64,000 nt of DNA from Bacteroides ilei (GCF_900128495.1 NZ_LT635801.1:3678200-3742199); one strand, 5' to 3'; shown: positions 39,435-52,412, numbered from the stretch's first letter. Notes: generated from the letters alone by a model not told the origin. Made by a program: numbers and translations.

Positions 39435-41801
39435 ATGAAAAGACATTTGCTTGTTTTGGGGATGTTGATGATGGTTTTATCCGTATCGGCATCTTCTGTG
39501 AAACGTCTGTTCAATGACGGATGGATGTTCTGGCTCGGTGATACCGTGGAAGCCAAAAATGAGAGTTTCAAGGATGATTCGTGGAGGCGTCTGACTTTGC
39601 CGCACGACTGGAGTATCGAAGGGAAATTCGATAAGGATGAACCGGCAGGGAATGACGGTGGTTTTCTGCCGATGGGCATCGGTTGGTATCGGAAAACATT
39701 CAGTTTACCTAAGGGAGCAGACGGGAAAAAGCTCCAGCTTTATTTCGAAGGAGTATACATGAATTCGGATGTCTATGTTAACGGGCAGCGTGCCGGTGGA
39801 CACCCTTACGGCTATTCTTCATTTTTTGTTGATATCACCCCTTATGTCAAGGCCGGGAAAAACACCCTTGCAGTACGGGTCGATAATTCGAAGCAGAAGA
39901 ATTGCCGGTGGTATACCGGTTCTGGTATCTATCGGAACGTATGGTGGATAGAAAAGGAACCGATACACATTGCCAACTGGGGAATTCAGATCCAGACTCC
40001 CGACTTGCATACTGCAGTGGTGAAGGCCGATGTGGTAAATGAGACCAAAGAGGCAAAGACGGTTGAGGTCAAGATTGAAGTGGCCGGTCAGGTCAAGGAA
40101 AAAGCTTATGAATTACAGCCTGGAGCAAAGATTACTGCCGAGCAGACACTGGAACTTGCAGATGCGAAGGCATGGACACCCGAGAGTCCGAATTTGTATA
40201 CGGCTCATGTTACGGTAGCCGAAGAGGGAAAGGTGCTGGATTGTACAGACGAGACTTTCGGGTTCCGTACAATTGCCTATTTTGCAGAAAAGGGATTCCT
40301 GCTGAACGGCAAACCGATATTGCTGAACGGTGGATGTGTACATCATGACAATGGTATTCTGGGAACTGCCGCATTCGACCGTGCGGAATGGCGCAAGGTT
40401 GAGCTGATGAAGCAGGCCGGATTCAATGCGGTACGTACTTCACACAATCTTCCTTCCGAAGCATTCCTTTACGCTTGCGACAAATTGGGACTTCTGGTAA
40501 TAGATGAGGCTTTCGATGGCTGGCGCGATTTGAAGAATACCTATGATTATCATACTTTGTTCGATGAATGGTGGGAACGCGATCTTGAAGTGATGTTGCT
40601 CCGTGACCGTAATCATCCCAGCATTTTCTGTTGGAGTATCGGTAATGAAGTTATTGAACGTAAGAAGATCGAGGCTGTGACTACGGCGCGCAAGCTTGCC
40701 GGATTGTGCCGGAAAATTGATCCTACCCGTCCGGTTACTTCAGCGCTTGCGGCATGGGACCGTGATTGGGAAATATACGATCCACTGGCCGAGGCTCAGG
40801 ATATTGTAGGATATAATTATATGATCTTTAAGGCGGAAAGTGACCATAAGCGTATCCCTTCACGGGTGATGATGCAGACAGAATCATTCCCGAATGGTGC
40901 ATGGCAGAATTTCCGGGCTGTGAAGGACCATTCATATGTAATCGGTGATTTTGTATGGACCGCAATCGACTATCTCGGTGAATCAGCTATCGGACGTTGG
41001 TATTACGATGGTGATATTCCCGGCGAGCATTATCAGGGTCTGATGTATCCGTGGCATGGAGCATATTGCGGCGATGTTGATCTTACCGGATTGCGTAAAC
41101 CTATCAGCCATTACCGTTCAATGCTTTGGAATGAAGACGGGGATGAACATCTGTACATTGCTGTAAAGGAACCGGATGGTTACAAAGGAAAGATACATAC
41201 TACCGCATGGTCTACCTGGCCTACATTTGAAAGTTGGACCTGGCCCGGACATGAAGGTAAATCCATTGAAGTGGAAGTGTACTCTCATTACCCGGCAGTC
41301 CGTCTTTACTTGAACGACCAGCTGATAGAAGAAAAACCGGTTGAACAGATGAAAGCGGTTTTCTCTCTGCCATACAAACCTGGGGTATTGAAGGCAGAAG
41401 GTGTACGTGATGGAAAAGTGGTAGAAACTACTACGTTGTCGTCGGCTGGAGATCCGGTTTCTATCCGTGTTACAGCTGATAGAAGTCAGTTGGATGCCGA
41501 TGGCGGAGATCTCTCTTTCCTGGTGATAGAAGCTGTAGACAAGGCCGGCAATGTGGTTCCTTTGGCCGATAATATGCTTTCTGTTTCTGTAAAAGGAGCG
41601 GGATGTCTGCAGGGTTTGGGTAATGCCGACCTCAAGGATGAAGATTCATATTCCGACAATACGCATCATCTGTGGAAAGGCCGTGCGCTTGCTGTAGTCC
41701 GTTCTAACGGCAAGAAGGGAAGTGCCGTTGTCCGGATCAAGGCAGAAGGAATTAATAATGGAGCGGATGTAGTGAAAACTGTCCGTCTCCGGTTCAAATA
41801 A
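39435..41801 (+). CDS. GH2 beta-galactosidase-type glycoside hydrolase
   Basis: A 788-residue secreted enzyme with a signal peptide (LLVLGMLMMVLSVSAS). The GH2 order is a jelly-roll sugar-binding domain (about 25-190), Ig-like domain, TIM barrel (about 285-580) and C-terminal Ig-like domains of the DUF4982 type. The acid/base Glu is E405 in SIGNEV, the nucleophile is E483 in MQTES. Such short GH2 enzymes act on beta-galactosides or other beta-linked ends of host or plant glycans; the exact sugar cannot be told. A perfect 16 bp stem terminator follows. It is a single-gene unit next to the ICE right end. Confidence 0.9.
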   Translation: MKRHLLVLGMLMMVLSVSASSVKRLFNDGWMFWLGDTVEAKNESFKDDSWRRLTLPHDWSIEGKFDKDEPAGNDGGFLPMGIGWYRKTFSLPKGADGKKLQLYFEGVYMNSDVYVNGQRAGGHPYGYSSFFVDITPYVKAGKNTLAVRVDNSKQKNCRWYTGSGIYRNVWWIEKEPIHIANWGIQIQTPDLHTAVVKADVVNETKEAKTVEVKIEVAGQVKEKAYELQPGAKITAEQTLELADAKAWTPESPNLYTAHVTVAEEGKVLDCTDETFGFRTIAYFAEKGFLLNGKPILLNGGCVHHDNGILGTAAFDRAEWRKVELMKQAGFNAVRTSHNLPSEAFLYACDKLGLLVIDEAFDGWRDLKNTYDYHTLFDEWWERDLEVMLLRDRNHPSIFCWSIGNEVIERKKIEAVTTARKLAGLCRKIDPTRPVTSALAAWDRDWEIYDPLAEAQDIVGYNYMIFKAESDHKRIPSRVMMQTESFPNGAWQNFRAVKDHSYVIGDFVWTAIDYLGESAIGRWYYDGDIPGEHYQGLMYPWHGAYCGDVDLTGLRKPISHYRSMLWNEDGDEHLYIAVKEPDGYKGKIHTTAWSTWPTFESWTWPGHEGKSIEVEVYSHYPAVRLYLNDQLIEEKPVEQMKAVFSLPYKPGVLKAEGVRDGKVVETTTLSSAGDPVSIRVTADRSQLDADGGDLSFLVIEAVDKAGNVVPLADNMLSVSVKGAGCLQGLGNADLKDEDSYSDNTHHLWKGRALAVVRSNGKKGSAVVRIKAEGINNGADVVKTVRLRFK

Positions 41802-41831
41802 TGGGTCTGTAGATTGAAATTTTTTCTATTG

Positions 41832-41887
41832 CTGTTCCCGGCTGTTCGTGTGATAGTTACATAGAACAGCCGGGAACAGATTTTTTA
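41832..41887. terminator. Bidirectional terminator between GH2 and HAD genes
   Basis: CTGTTCCCGGCTGTTC (41832-41847) pairs perfectly with GAACAGCCGGGAACAG (41864-41879), with T-rich tracts on both sides for the two convergent genes. Confidence 0.92.
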
Positions 41888-41898
41888 TAGGGCGGATG

Positions 41899-42681
41899 TC
41901 AGATGATTCCGAAATGTTTCAGGGCATTCCAGATACCGTTATCATCTACCGAGGTGGTTACATATTTGGCCGAAGCCTGTATTTCGGGAGCCGCGTTTCC
42001 CATGGCTACTCCCAGGCCTACATGCTGCAGCATCGGGATATCGTTTCCGCCGTCGCCGAAAGCCATTGTTTCGTCCAGGTTGATGCCGTAGTATCGGATT
42101 ACCTCGTCGATGCCATGGCTTTTGCTGTTTCCCCGGGCGATGATATCGGCAAAGGATGGGTGCCAGCGCATCGGTTCGCAATGGGTCAATATCTTGCGGA
42201 ATACTTCCAGGTCGTCATCCTGTGTGAAATACCCCATGATCTGCAGAATTTCTTTTCCACGTGCTTCCTCGATGGGTTTTACCGGAGGAATTGAGATTTC
42301 GATGAGTCGGGCTACCTCCCGTACGGCATCGTTTACATTGGTTATGAACCATTGGTTGCCGTGTACGAATACGAAGGGAGTGTCGGGATGTTCTTTGTGA
42401 TAGGTAATCAGCCGTTCTATATCGTCTTGGGGGATGGTACCTTTATAGATATTTTCATGGCTGGCCGTAAAACAGCAGGCGCCGTTCAGGGTGATGTATC
42501 CGTCGAAGTCAAGGTGTCCTACGGCATGCATCATCAGTGATTCGGGGCGTCCGGTTGCAATGAATACCTTGATTCCTTTTTCACGCAGCAGTTTCAGTGC
42601 GTCGAGGGTAGATTGCGGTATAGTATGGGTCTGGAAAGAGACCAGTGTTCCGTCGATATCGAAAAAGATAGCTTTGATCAT
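41899..42681 (-). CDS. HAD-superfamily Cof-type phosphatase
   Basis: A 260-residue phosphatase of the Cof subfamily. I set the start at 42681 (MIKAIFFDIDGTLVSF), where motif I DxDGT begins; the longer frame adds an unlikely extension. Motif II lies in VFIATGRP, the Lys of motif III near SKSHGIDEVI and motif IV in FGDGGNDIPML. These enzymes remove phosphate from sugar phosphates, FMN or related cofactors; the substrate is not predictable. It is read towards the GH2 gene, with proB divergent upstream. Confidence 0.88.
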   Translation of the reverse strand: MIKAIFFDIDGTLVSFQTHTIPQSTLDALKLLREKGIKVFIATGRPESLMMHAVGHLDFDGYITLNGACCFTASHENIYKGTIPQDDIERLITYHKEHPDTPFVFVHGNQWFITNVNDAVREVARLIEISIPPVKPIEEARGKEILQIMGYFTQDDDLEVFRKILTHCEPMRWHPSFADIIARGNSKSHGIDEVIRYYGINLDETMAFGDGGNDIPMLQHVGLGVAMGNAAPEIQASAKYVTTSVDDNGIWNALKHFGII

Positions 42682-42812
42682 AGTCTGTGAACGTTTTTGT
42701 TTAAGCGGTGCAAAGTTACGCAATTTTGCATGAATATGAAGTTTCAAAAGTTTGTCAAATGGTGTTTTTATAATTTATTGGACGTATTTCGGTCTTGTTT
42801 GCCGTAAAGGTT

Positions 42813-42820
42813 TATCTTTG
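42813..42820 (+). promoter_or_regulatory. Promoter of proB
   Basis: TATCTTTG matches TAnnTTTG. The expected start of transcription (~42827) is only about eight bases from the first ATG at 42835, which favours translation from 42847. Confidence 0.6.
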
Positions 42821-42846
42821 CGGAATGAAATAAAATGAAAGTGGAT

Positions 42847-43929
42847 ATGGCGTTTCAGTTTACAAAAGTAGCGGTGAAGGTAGGAAGCAATGTCTTGACA
42901 CGTAAGGACGGTACGTTGGATATTACGCGTGTTTCGGCATTGGTCGACCAGATAGCCGAACTGCATAAGGCAGGAGTGGAGGTGGTACTGGTTTCATCGG
43001 GTGCCGTTGCTTCCGGAAGGAGTGAAATCAAGGTGTCGCGTAAGTTGGACAGTGTCGACCAGCGTCAGTTGTTTTCGGCGGTAGGGCAGGCCAAGCTGAT
43101 CAACCGGTATTATGAGCTGTTCCGGGAACATGGCATTGCCGTAGGGCAGGTCCTTACTACGAAAGAAAGTTTCGGTACGCGCCGCCATTATCTGAATCAG
43201 CGCAACTGTATGCGTGTGATGCTGGAAAACGGAGTGATCCCGATAGTCAATGAAAATGATACCATTTCGGTTACCGAACTGATGTTTACCGATAATGATG
43301 AGCTGTCGGGTATGATCGCTTCCATGATGGATATGCAGGCATTGGTGATCTTGAGTAACATTGACGGGATCTATAACGGCTCTCCTTCACAGCCGGGAAC
43401 ATCGGTTATCCGGGAGGTGGAGCAGGGCAAGGACCTGTCGGATTACATCCAGACGGAAAAGTCGGGATTCGGACGTGGCGGAATGCTTACCAAGACATCC
43501 ATAGCCCGTAAGGTAGCCGATGAAGGCATCACCGTTATTATAGCGAACGGAAAGAAAGACAATATCCTGATCGACTTGCTTCAGCATCCGGAACAGACGG
43601 TCTGCACCCGTTTTATTCCGGCACCGGCACCCGTGTCCAGTGTAAAGAAATGGATTGCACACAGTGAAGGGTTTGCCAAAGGAGAGATTCATCTTAACGG
43701 TGATGCTGTCAAGGTCCTGAAAGGGAAGAAGGCGGTGAGCCTGTTGCCTGTAGGGGTTACCCGTATTGAGGGAGAGTTTGAGAAAGACGATATTGTGAAG
43801 ATCATGGATCCGAAAGGGAAACAGATAGGAGTGGGCCGTATCGGTGTCGATTCGGAAGAAGCCCGCCGGATGTTGGGAGTTCACGGGCAACGTCCGTTGG
43901 TGCATTATGATTATTTGTATCTGGATTAA
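42847..43929 (+). CDS. proB: Glutamate 5-kinase
   Basis: First enzyme of proline synthesis: it phosphorylates glutamate to gamma-glutamyl phosphate. The amino-acid kinase domain (1-255) contains KVGSNVLTRKDG, VLVSSGAVASGR, NENDTISVTELMFTDNDELSGMIA and GRGGMLTK; a C-terminal PUA domain (about 275-358) contains GEIHLNGDAVKVLKGKKAVSLLPVG. I chose the ATG at 42847 (MAFQFTKVAVK), because 42835 lies almost on the predicted transcript start. proA, its usual neighbour, is 11 kb away in this genome. A bidirectional terminator follows. Confidence 0.95.
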   Translation: MAFQFTKVAVKVGSNVLTRKDGTLDITRVSALVDQIAELHKAGVEVVLVSSGAVASGRSEIKVSRKLDSVDQRQLFSAVGQAKLINRYYELFREHGIAVGQVLTTKESFGTRRHYLNQRNCMRVMLENGVIPIVNENDTISVTELMFTDNDELSGMIASMMDMQALVILSNIDGIYNGSPSQPGTSVIREVEQGKDLSDYIQTEKSGFGRGGMLTKTSIARKVADEGITVIIANGKKDNILIDLLQHPEQTVCTRFIPAPAPVSSVKKWIAHSEGFAKGEIHLNGDAVKVLKGKKAVSLLPVGVTRIEGEFEKDDIVKIMDPKGKQIGVGRIGVDSEEARRMLGVHGQRPLVHYDYLYLD

Positions 43930-43956
43930 AGTTTCCGGTAACGGTTATAAAAAAAG

Positions 43957-43998
43957 AGACCGCCTCGGGAGAATGTTCCATTCCGAAGCGGTCTTTTT
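43957..43998. terminator. Bidirectional terminator between proB and the large GH2 gene
   Basis: AGACCGCCTCGG (43957-43968) pairs with CCGAAGCGGTCT (43983-43994; one mismatch), A-rich on the left and T-rich on the right. Confidence 0.88.
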
Positions 43999-44015
43999 CT
44001 GTTTGTATATGTGGC

Positions 44016-47186
<3,171 letters not shown>

Positions 47187-47204
47187 CTATTGATAAATGG
47201 ATTT

Positions 47205-47212
47205 CAAAATTA
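47205..47212 (-). promoter_or_regulatory. Promoter of the LacZ-type gene
   Basis: TAATTTTG on the minus strand, giving a leader of about 70 nt before the ATG at 47126. Confidence 0.5.
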
Positions 47213-47316
47213 ATGAAAAAATGTATCGGTATACGTATATATGGAATAAAAAGTGGCAAATAATCCGGAAATATGTTTGTTTTTTTGTCAGATTATGTAA
47301 ATAGCTGTGACTTTTA

Positions 47317-47324
47317 TATATTTG
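47317..47324 (+). promoter_or_regulatory. Promoter of the transglutaminase-like gene
   Basis: TATATTTG matches TAnnTTTG and lies 27 bases before the ATG at 47351. Confidence 0.55.
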
Positions 47325-47350
47325 TAAATGTAAATTTGGAAGATATAACT

Positions 47351-49972
47351 ATGAAAACATATAAATTAAGAAGTCTGTTACTGGCCTTGATGGGCTGGGG
47401 GATGGTAACGGCTGTTTTTGCCGGGACCGGGAATGTGACTGTAGAGCAGGATTTCAGAAATCGCATGGATTCTCTTTCTGTATATATCCCGATATTCAAC
47501 CAGCCTCTTTCTAACGAAGAGCGGGAAGCCCTGATGTTTCTGTATGCCTATATGCCTTTACCCGATCTGACAGACTATACAGGAAAGTTCTACAAGGAAA
47601 ATGTTGACTATTCCTTGAAGGCACGCAGAGAGATGCCTTGGGGAGCAATCGTTCCGGAACGGGAGTTCCGGCATTTTGTATTGCCGGTGCGTGTCAATAA
47701 TGAAAATCTGGACGAGAGCCGTAAAGTATTTTATGAGGAGCTCAAGGATCGCGTAAAGGGACTTTCCATGTACGACGCTGTATTGGAAGTGAATCATTGG
47801 TGCCATGAAAAGGTGACGTACAAGCCTTCCGATTCGCGTACCAGTTCACCTTTGGCTTCGGTACGTACCGCATATGGGCGGTGTGGTGAAGAGTCTACCT
47901 TTACGGTTGCGGCTTTACGTGCAGTGGGGATTCCGGCCAGACAGGTCTATACTCCCCGCTGGGCTCATACCGATGACAATCATGCCTGGGTGGAAGCGTG
48001 GGTAGACGGCAAATGGTATTTCCTGGGAGCCTGTGAACCGGAGCCCGTGCTGAATATGGCATGGTTCAATGCTCCTGCATCTAGAGGAATGTTGATGCAT
48101 ACCAAGGTGTTCGGCCGTTATGGCGGACCGGAGGACGTGATGAGTGTCAATCCCTGCTATACTGAAATCAACGTTACGGCCAATTATGCTTCTGTTTCTC
48201 CGGTACAGATTACAGTCATGGATAAGGATGGAAATCCGGTACCTCATATACCTGTACATTTCAAACTATATAACTATGCCGAATTTTATTCGGCTGCCAT
48301 CCGGACAACGGATGCAGGAGGGAAGGTCTCTTTTTCGGCCGGTCTGGGCGATTGTCTGGTCTGGGCGGCCAAAGACGGGTATTTCGGATTCGTAAAATGC
48401 AGTATGGGGAAGGATAACCGGCTGATCTTGCGGCTGGAGCACCAGAAGGGATATTCGGGAACATTGGAACTGGATGTGGTTCCGCCGGCCGGAGGCGACA
48501 ATACTCCGGTGGTAACGGAAGAGCAGGTGATGCGGAATAAGGAACGGTTTGCCTATGAGGATTCTGTACGGAATGCTTACGTGGCGACTTTCCCGACTGA
48601 AGAGGAAATCAGAATATGGGCCGATTCATTAGGGCTGGAGGCAGAGAAGTCGGTGGCTTTGGTCATCGCGTCAAGGGGAAACCATGAGGCAATCATGAAA
48701 TTCCTGGAAGAGGCGGAAGGAAGGCGGGACGACGCATTGTCCTTGTTGCAGGTACTGGCAGAAAAGGATTTGCGTGACACGCCGGTGAATGTATTGAAAG
48801 ACCATCTGTACAATACGTTGCCCGCCGACAGGAAAGATGAGTTTTATTACAGGTATGTCATGAATCCGAGGGTAAGCAATGAGATGCTTACTTCCTATAA
48901 GGCTTTTTTCCAGGAAGTACTGGAACGTGATCTGGAACGTATGCAGGCCGATCCGGAACAATGGATAACGTTCTGTAAGAAAAATATCCGGCTGGATACG
49001 GACTGGAATCCGCAGAATCTGTGTATGAATCCCGACGGGGTATGGAATTTACGCCGTACCGATGCCCATTCCAGGGATATCTTTTTCGTTGCCGGGGCAC
49101 GTAGTATGGGGATAGCCGCGCGTATTGATGAGGTGACCGGAAAGGTCCAGTATTATGCCGGAGGTGCATGGCAGGATGTAGACCTTGACGCAGAGAAAGC
49201 CCGTGTTTCTGTTCCCCGTGGAAAGTTGAAGCTCACTTACAGGCAGGTAGGCCGTCTGGAAGATCCGAAGTATTATACTCATTTTACCGTAAGCAAGATA
49301 GAAGATGGCATGCCGGTATTGCAGAACTATCCGGAGTCGGGGACATGGAAGAATCTGTTCAAGGAAGGTGCCGATATGGATGCCGGTGATTATCTGTTGG
49401 TTACCGGTACCCGTATGGCCAGCGGAAAGGTGCTGTCGACTTTAAGCTTTCTGCAGGTAGAGGCGGGAAATACAGTTTCGGCTGCATTGGCGATGCGTGA
49501 AGACAAGAATGATGTCCAGGTCATAGGTAGCTTCAATTCGGAAGACCTGTATTATGATATACAGGCGGAAAAGCAGAAATCGGTCCTGTCGACAACCGAC
49601 AGAGGCTATTTTATCATAGGTCTGCTTACCCCGAATACGGAACCTACCAATCACGTCTTGAATGACATTGCGGCCTGTAAGGAAGACTTTGAGGAATGGG
49701 GACGTTCCATTATCCTGCTCTTTGCTGATGAAGATGATTACCGGCGTTTCCGTGCGGACGATTTCAAAGGGATGCCTTCCACTGTCAGCTATGGAATAGA
49801 TCCGGGTGGAAAGATAGCCGGAGAGATTTGTGAAGCGATGAATCTGAAAGACAGGACTTCGCGTCCGGTCTTCATTATAGCCGATACATTCAACAGGGTC
49901 GTTTTCGTATCACAAGGATACACAATCGGGTTAGGTGAACAGCTGATGAATGTAATAAGCAAGTTGCAGTGA
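47351..49972 (+). CDS. Secreted transglutaminase-like protein
   Basis: An 873-residue protein starting at 47351 (MKTYKLRSLLLALMGWGMVTAVFA, a signal peptide); the longer frame passes through the promoter. The transglutaminase core at about 130-250 has the catalytic Cys C178 in YGRCGEES and His H211 in DNHAWVEAW. An Ig/carboxypeptidase-regulatory-like domain follows (about 275-370), then a helical middle and a C-terminal beta region. Such proteins are probably peptidases or cross-linkers acting on periplasmic or surface proteins. The stop lies four bases from the end of the convergent cutC gene, with no terminator visible between them. Confidence 0.85.
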   Translation: MKTYKLRSLLLALMGWGMVTAVFAGTGNVTVEQDFRNRMDSLSVYIPIFNQPLSNEEREALMFLYAYMPLPDLTDYTGKFYKENVDYSLKARREMPWGAIVPEREFRHFVLPVRVNNENLDESRKVFYEELKDRVKGLSMYDAVLEVNHWCHEKVTYKPSDSRTSSPLASVRTAYGRCGEESTFTVAALRAVGIPARQVYTPRWAHTDDNHAWVEAWVDGKWYFLGACEPEPVLNMAWFNAPASRGMLMHTKVFGRYGGPEDVMSVNPCYTEINVTANYASVSPVQITVMDKDGNPVPHIPVHFKLYNYAEFYSAAIRTTDAGGKVSFSAGLGDCLVWAAKDGYFGFVKCSMGKDNRLILRLEHQKGYSGTLELDVVPPAGGDNTPVVTEEQVMRNKERFAYEDSVRNAYVATFPTEEEIRIWADSLGLEAEKSVALVIASRGNHEAIMKFLEEAEGRRDDALSLLQVLAEKDLRDTPVNVLKDHLYNTLPADRKDEFYYRYVMNPRVSNEMLTSYKAFFQEVLERDLERMQADPEQWITFCKKNIRLDTDWNPQNLCMNPDGVWNLRRTDAHSRDIFFVAGARSMGIAARIDEVTGKVQYYAGGAWQDVDLDAEKARVSVPRGKLKLTYRQVGRLEDPKYYTHFTVSKIEDGMPVLQNYPESGTWKNLFKEGADMDAGDYLLVTGTRMASGKVLSTLSFLQVEAGNTVSAALAMREDKNDVQVIGSFNSEDLYYDIQAEKQKSVLSTTDRGYFIIGLLTPNTEPTNHVLNDIAACKEDFEEWGRSIILLFADEDDYRRFRADDFKGMPSTVSYGIDPGGKIAGEICEAMNLKDRTSRPVFIIADTFNRVVFVSQGYTIGLGEQLMNVISKLQ

Positions 49973-49976
49973 TGGT

Positions 49977-50726
49977 CTAGGCCTGGCGGAGAGCATGTAG
50001 AATAGCCGAGACTTTTGCAGGATCGGTTTCTTTACGTGCGTATTCGTCGGTATCCGCCTTACCCATGGTTACGTTATTCCTGTGGAATTCCATCCGGCTT
50101 TGAAATACGCTACTGGCCGATGTGTGAAATTCCCGTGCTCCGGTACTGGCCGCTATTCCGGCTATATTGCCGGCATTGATACCGCCGCCTGGCATGATTG
50201 TCAGGCGCTCTCCCGCTTTTGCCACCAGTTGCTTTAACAGCGCTGTTCCTGCTTCGGCCGAGGGTGCCTGGCCGGAAGTGAGCAGTCGATGACATCCCAG
50301 ACCGATAATGGTTTCGAGGGCATCCATCGGATCACGGCATAAGTCGAAGGCACGGTGGAAGGTTATGTCCATTCCTTCGGCTGCGGCTATCATCTGTTCC
50401 ATGGCAGGTACGTCGATATCGCCTTTGGCTGTCAGTGCACCGATAACAACCCCTTCCACTCCGATGTGCCGTGCCATGAGGATGTCTTCCGTCATTTGTT
50501 CCGTTTCTGCTTTGCTGTAGAGGAAATCACCCCCACGGGGGCGGATGAGGATATGTACTTTCAGTCCGGCTATCCGGTGGGCTTGTATCATGGCTCCATA
50601 CGATGGAGTGATTCCACCTTCCGGAAGGGCCGAGCACAATTCAATGCGTGATGCACCTCCCTGTAGGGCTGCATATGCGCTTTCTATGCTTCCTGCACAG
50701 ATTTCCAATATATAGGGTCGTTTCAT
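49977..50726 (-). CDS. cutC: CutC-family protein (copper homeostasis)
   Basis: A 249-residue TIM-barrel protein of the CutC family. Diagnostic parts are EICAGSIESAYAALQGGASRIELCSALPEGGITPSYG, HILIRPRGGDFLYS, FHRAFDLCRDP and IMPGGGINAGNI. The family was linked to copper tolerance in E. coli, though a direct metal role is disputed. Here it lies 25 bases downstream of an alpha-L-fucosidase gene on the same strand, so it is probably expressed with glycan use, not with copper genes; this leaves its physiological role open. Confidence 0.9.
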   Translation of the reverse strand: MKRPYILEICAGSIESAYAALQGGASRIELCSALPEGGITPSYGAMIQAHRIAGLKVHILIRPRGGDFLYSKAETEQMTEDILMARHIGVEGVVIGALTAKGDIDVPAMEQMIAAAEGMDITFHRAFDLCRDPMDALETIIGLGCHRLLTSGQAPSAEAGTALLKQLVAKAGERLTIMPGGGINAGNIAGIAASTGAREFHTSASSVFQSRMEFHRNNVTMGKADTDEYARKETDPAKVSAILHALRQA

Positions 50727-50751
50727 ACTGTGGTCATGTCTCTGGTACAGA

Positions 50752-52050
50752 TCATTTCATTGTCAGTTCGATAATGTAATCGGTCGACTGGGGAATTTCT
50801 CCCAATTTGAGAAGCAGTCCGTCCTTGGTCTGTTCGAAAGAGACCGGTTTACGTGTGTCGAAGACTACAGCTTTCTTTACCTTGGAAGTAACCGGCAGAA
50901 ACAGACTGTTATCCTGTAAAGATAAGATATGTACATATTGCTTGTCGCCTTTCCGGGTCGTTACTCCCCATGGCCGTGCCGGAACGTCTCCGGCAGTTGT
51001 CCCATAAATGGTTTCTCCATAAACTTTGAGCCATTCTCCCATACCTTTCAGACGTTCCAGGGCAGCCGACGGCAATTCCCCGTCGGGTTGTGGACCGATG
51101 TTCAGCAGGAGGTTGGCTCCTTTCCCTGCGGCGCTTACCAGATACTGTATCAGAGTTTCTACCGATTTGTAGTTCTGGTCGGCTATCTTGTATCCCCACA
51201 TTCCGTTCATGGTCTGGCAGGTTTCAAGCGGCAGCCTGCTGATAGACTGTCCAGAGAGTCCGGCTGTATTTTCACCCGGCAGGTCACGCTCGAAAATCTG
51301 GATATCTTCACCTGCGAATGGGGTTACATGGTGATTGTTGCCTATCAGGCACTCCGGTTTCAGCTTATGGATCATGGAATATTGTTCTTCCAGGTGCCAG
51401 TTGAAAGTATCGGGCTGGTCCCAATAGCCGTCGAACCAGATGGCATCGGGATCGTAATTCGTTATCAGTTCGGTAAGCTGGTTATTCATAAAGTTGAAAT
51501 AGGAATTCCAGTTGGCCTTGGCCGGGTCTTTCCCTGTCTCCCGTCCGGTTCTCCCTGCCGGGTAATCGTCGCGTGTCCAGTCTATATGGGAATAATAGAA
51601 ATGGATTTTTAATCCCTGACGTTTACATTCATCCGTAAGTTCTCGCAGAATATCTCGTTTGAACGGAGTTGCATCTACAATATCATAATCGGAATATTGC
51701 GTATCGAACATGGAAAATCCGTCGTGATGGCGGGTCGTGAAACAGATATATCTGGCGCCGGCCTCTTTAAAGGCCGATACCCATTCTTTGGCATTGAATC
51801 TGGCCGGATAGAATCCCGCAGCCGCCTTTGCATATTCCTTGTTGTCCAGATTAAGGTTGTTCATGTACCATTCCCCTTGGGCGAACATGCTGTAGATTCC
51901 CCAATGGAGGAATATGCCGAATTTGTTGTCGGAAAAGGTCTGCCGGGCCTGTAGGTTCTCTTGTGTAGGCCATTCTTGCGCTTCCGCCGGACTGGCCGAC
52001 AGGAATGAAGCCGACAGGAAAAGGCTTATGAATAGGTTGTACAGTTTCAT
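50752..52050 (-). CDS. GH29 alpha-L-fucosidase
   Basis: A 432-residue secreted enzyme with a signal peptide (LFISLFLSASFLSASPAEA). The GH29 catalytic barrel (about 30-340) contains FGIFLHWGIYSMFAQGEWY, RYICFTTRHHDGFSMFDTQ and DAIWFDGYWDQ, where the Asp of WFDG is the expected nucleophile; the acid/base may be the Glu of IQIFERDLPGE. A C-terminal beta-sandwich follows (about 345-432). It releases alpha-linked fucose from host glycans such as mucins or milk-type sugars. It is the first gene of a two-gene operon with cutC, near two GH2 enzymes that could remove the neighbouring galactose. Confidence 0.92.
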   Translation of the reverse strand: MKLYNLFISLFLSASFLSASPAEAQEWPTQENLQARQTFSDNKFGIFLHWGIYSMFAQGEWYMNNLNLDNKEYAKAAAGFYPARFNAKEWVSAFKEAGARYICFTTRHHDGFSMFDTQYSDYDIVDATPFKRDILRELTDECKRQGLKIHFYYSHIDWTRDDYPAGRTGRETGKDPAKANWNSYFNFMNNQLTELITNYDPDAIWFDGYWDQPDTFNWHLEEQYSMIHKLKPECLIGNNHHVTPFAGEDIQIFERDLPGENTAGLSGQSISRLPLETCQTMNGMWGYKIADQNYKSVETLIQYLVSAAGKGANLLLNIGPQPDGELPSAALERLKGMGEWLKVYGETIYGTTAGDVPARPWGVTTRKGDKQYVHILSLQDNSLFLPVTSKVKKAVVFDTRKPVSFEQTKDGLLLKLGEIPQSTDYIIELTMK

Positions 52051-52089
52051 GGTTCGGAAATTATGTTCATAAAGTTTGTTGTTTCTGGT

Positions 52090-52218
52090 TTAGCTACATG
52101 TAAAATTACATCGTGCAGCTTCAGGGCCTTCTTGATAATGTCGGGGTATGGCAGCGTCGCCGATGGCACCTCCAACCAGCGAGCCTCTGATTCTGTCTTT
52201 TTGTGTTTTTCCATCCAT
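52090..52218 (-). pseudogene. N-terminal remnant of an ADP-ribosylglycohydrolase gene
   Basis: The 42-codon frame reads MDGKTQKDRIRGSLVGGAIGDA, the typical opening of ADP-ribosylglycohydrolases, then becomes unrelated and stops. Nothing of the rest of the family is visible before the fucosidase gene. It is a degenerate leftover, possibly cut when the fucosidase-cutC unit was inserted or rearranged beside the tRNA genes. Confidence 0.7.
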
Positions 52219-52412
52219 GGTGAATGCTGATATGTCCGTTACCAAAGATACAACAATATTTTGATATTTCCAGTTATCATTCTTTTATCTCCACCTTTTG
52301 CTCCACCTCGAACGGTAATATTTTGCCGTTTTTTTGCGTGCCGGGGGAAAATAAAAAAATCCCGATTCCGCTTGGAAATCAGGATTTTACTATCTTTTTA
52401 TTTTCTTCAAAG

